Positions 13,431 to 13,450 of a stretch of 13,450 nucleotides of DNA are shown in pieces. Positions within the stretch are counted from its first letter, which is position 1. Each line of letters begins with the position of its first letter. Origin of the DNA: Chloroflexota bacterium (GTDB taxonomy: Bacteria > Chloroflexota > Anaerolineae > Anaerolineales > Anaerolineaceae); NCBI GenBank assembly GCA_021796375.1, contig JAJYJF010000019.1, positions 1 through 13,450 on the forward strand, written 5' to 3'. A program made the translations under genes and the position numbers. The notes beneath the pieces were generated by a model that ran no database searches, had not been told where the DNA came from, and saw only the letters and a list, made by a program, of their open reading frames with translations.

Positions 13431-13450
13431 AAAATGATTATAGTCTTTCT
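13421..13450 (+). CDS. Start of a further gene, possibly an insertion-sequence transposase
   Basis: Only ten codons are visible (MTHQNDYSLS) before the window ends. GGAG at 13411-13414 is six bases before the ATG, so a real gene start is likely. The identity is uncertain. The sudden AT-richer composition from about 13250 and the hairpin over the initiation region are common at the left ends of insertion sequences, and the N-terminus is reminiscent of IS256-type transposases. Ten residues cannot settle it. If it is an insertion sequence, its left end would lie somewhere around 13320-13370. Confidence 0.4.
   Translation, partial: MTHQNDYSLS

Overview
The window reads as bacterial chromosome with high GC content in its genes. 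The binding lipoprotein has an Ala/Pro/Thr-rich linker directly after its lipid-anchor cysteine, and the regulator combines DeoR-type and sugar-binding domains. Together with the GC-rich, Anaerolineae-like coding style, this suggests Chloroflexota. The assignment is an inference from general familiarity, not from a marker gene.

Layout. (1) 3-955, plus strand: the C-terminal end of a SpoIIE/RsbU-type PP2C phosphatase, then a small four-helix membrane protein. (2) 956-1220: a gene-free stretch between convergent genes, holding a run of stem-loops. (3) 1221-8081: a complete sugar-uptake locus. A divergent regulator (minus strand) faces an operon on the plus strand: lipoprotein sugar-binding protein, double ABC ATPase, permease and ROK-family fructokinase. 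The gene content resembles the frcBCAK fructose locus of rhizobia, so fructose or a close relative is the best guess for the substrate. (4) 8124-12462, minus strand: nitrilase, secreted TPR-like protein with a C-terminal anchor, DUF1360 membrane protein, and a zinc-site methyltransferase of the UroD/MtaA superfamily. (5) 12642-13088, plus strand: an unrecognised gene followed by a clear intrinsic terminator. (6) 13154-13450: an AT-richer stretch with an inverted repeat. It leads into the start of a further gene, possibly a transposase, whose Shine-Dalgarno site and start codon lie in a predicted hairpin.

The most unusual item is the regulator at 1221-2918. It has a DeoR helix-turn-helix at the N-terminus and a complete DeoR phosphosugar-sensor domain at the C-terminus. 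Between them are pieces of a periplasmic-binding-protein-like sugar domain in permuted order: the middle-to-end part comes first and the first strand-helix unit comes second. A regulator of this design could in principle read both the free sugar (binding-protein part) and its phosphorylated form (DeoR C-terminal part). Those are exactly the substrate and product of the neighbouring importer plus kinase. The divergent intergenic region has two good sigma-70-type promoters, each with a near-identical ATGTTYGAA motif in its spacer, 64 bp apart. This fits joint autoregulation and operon control.
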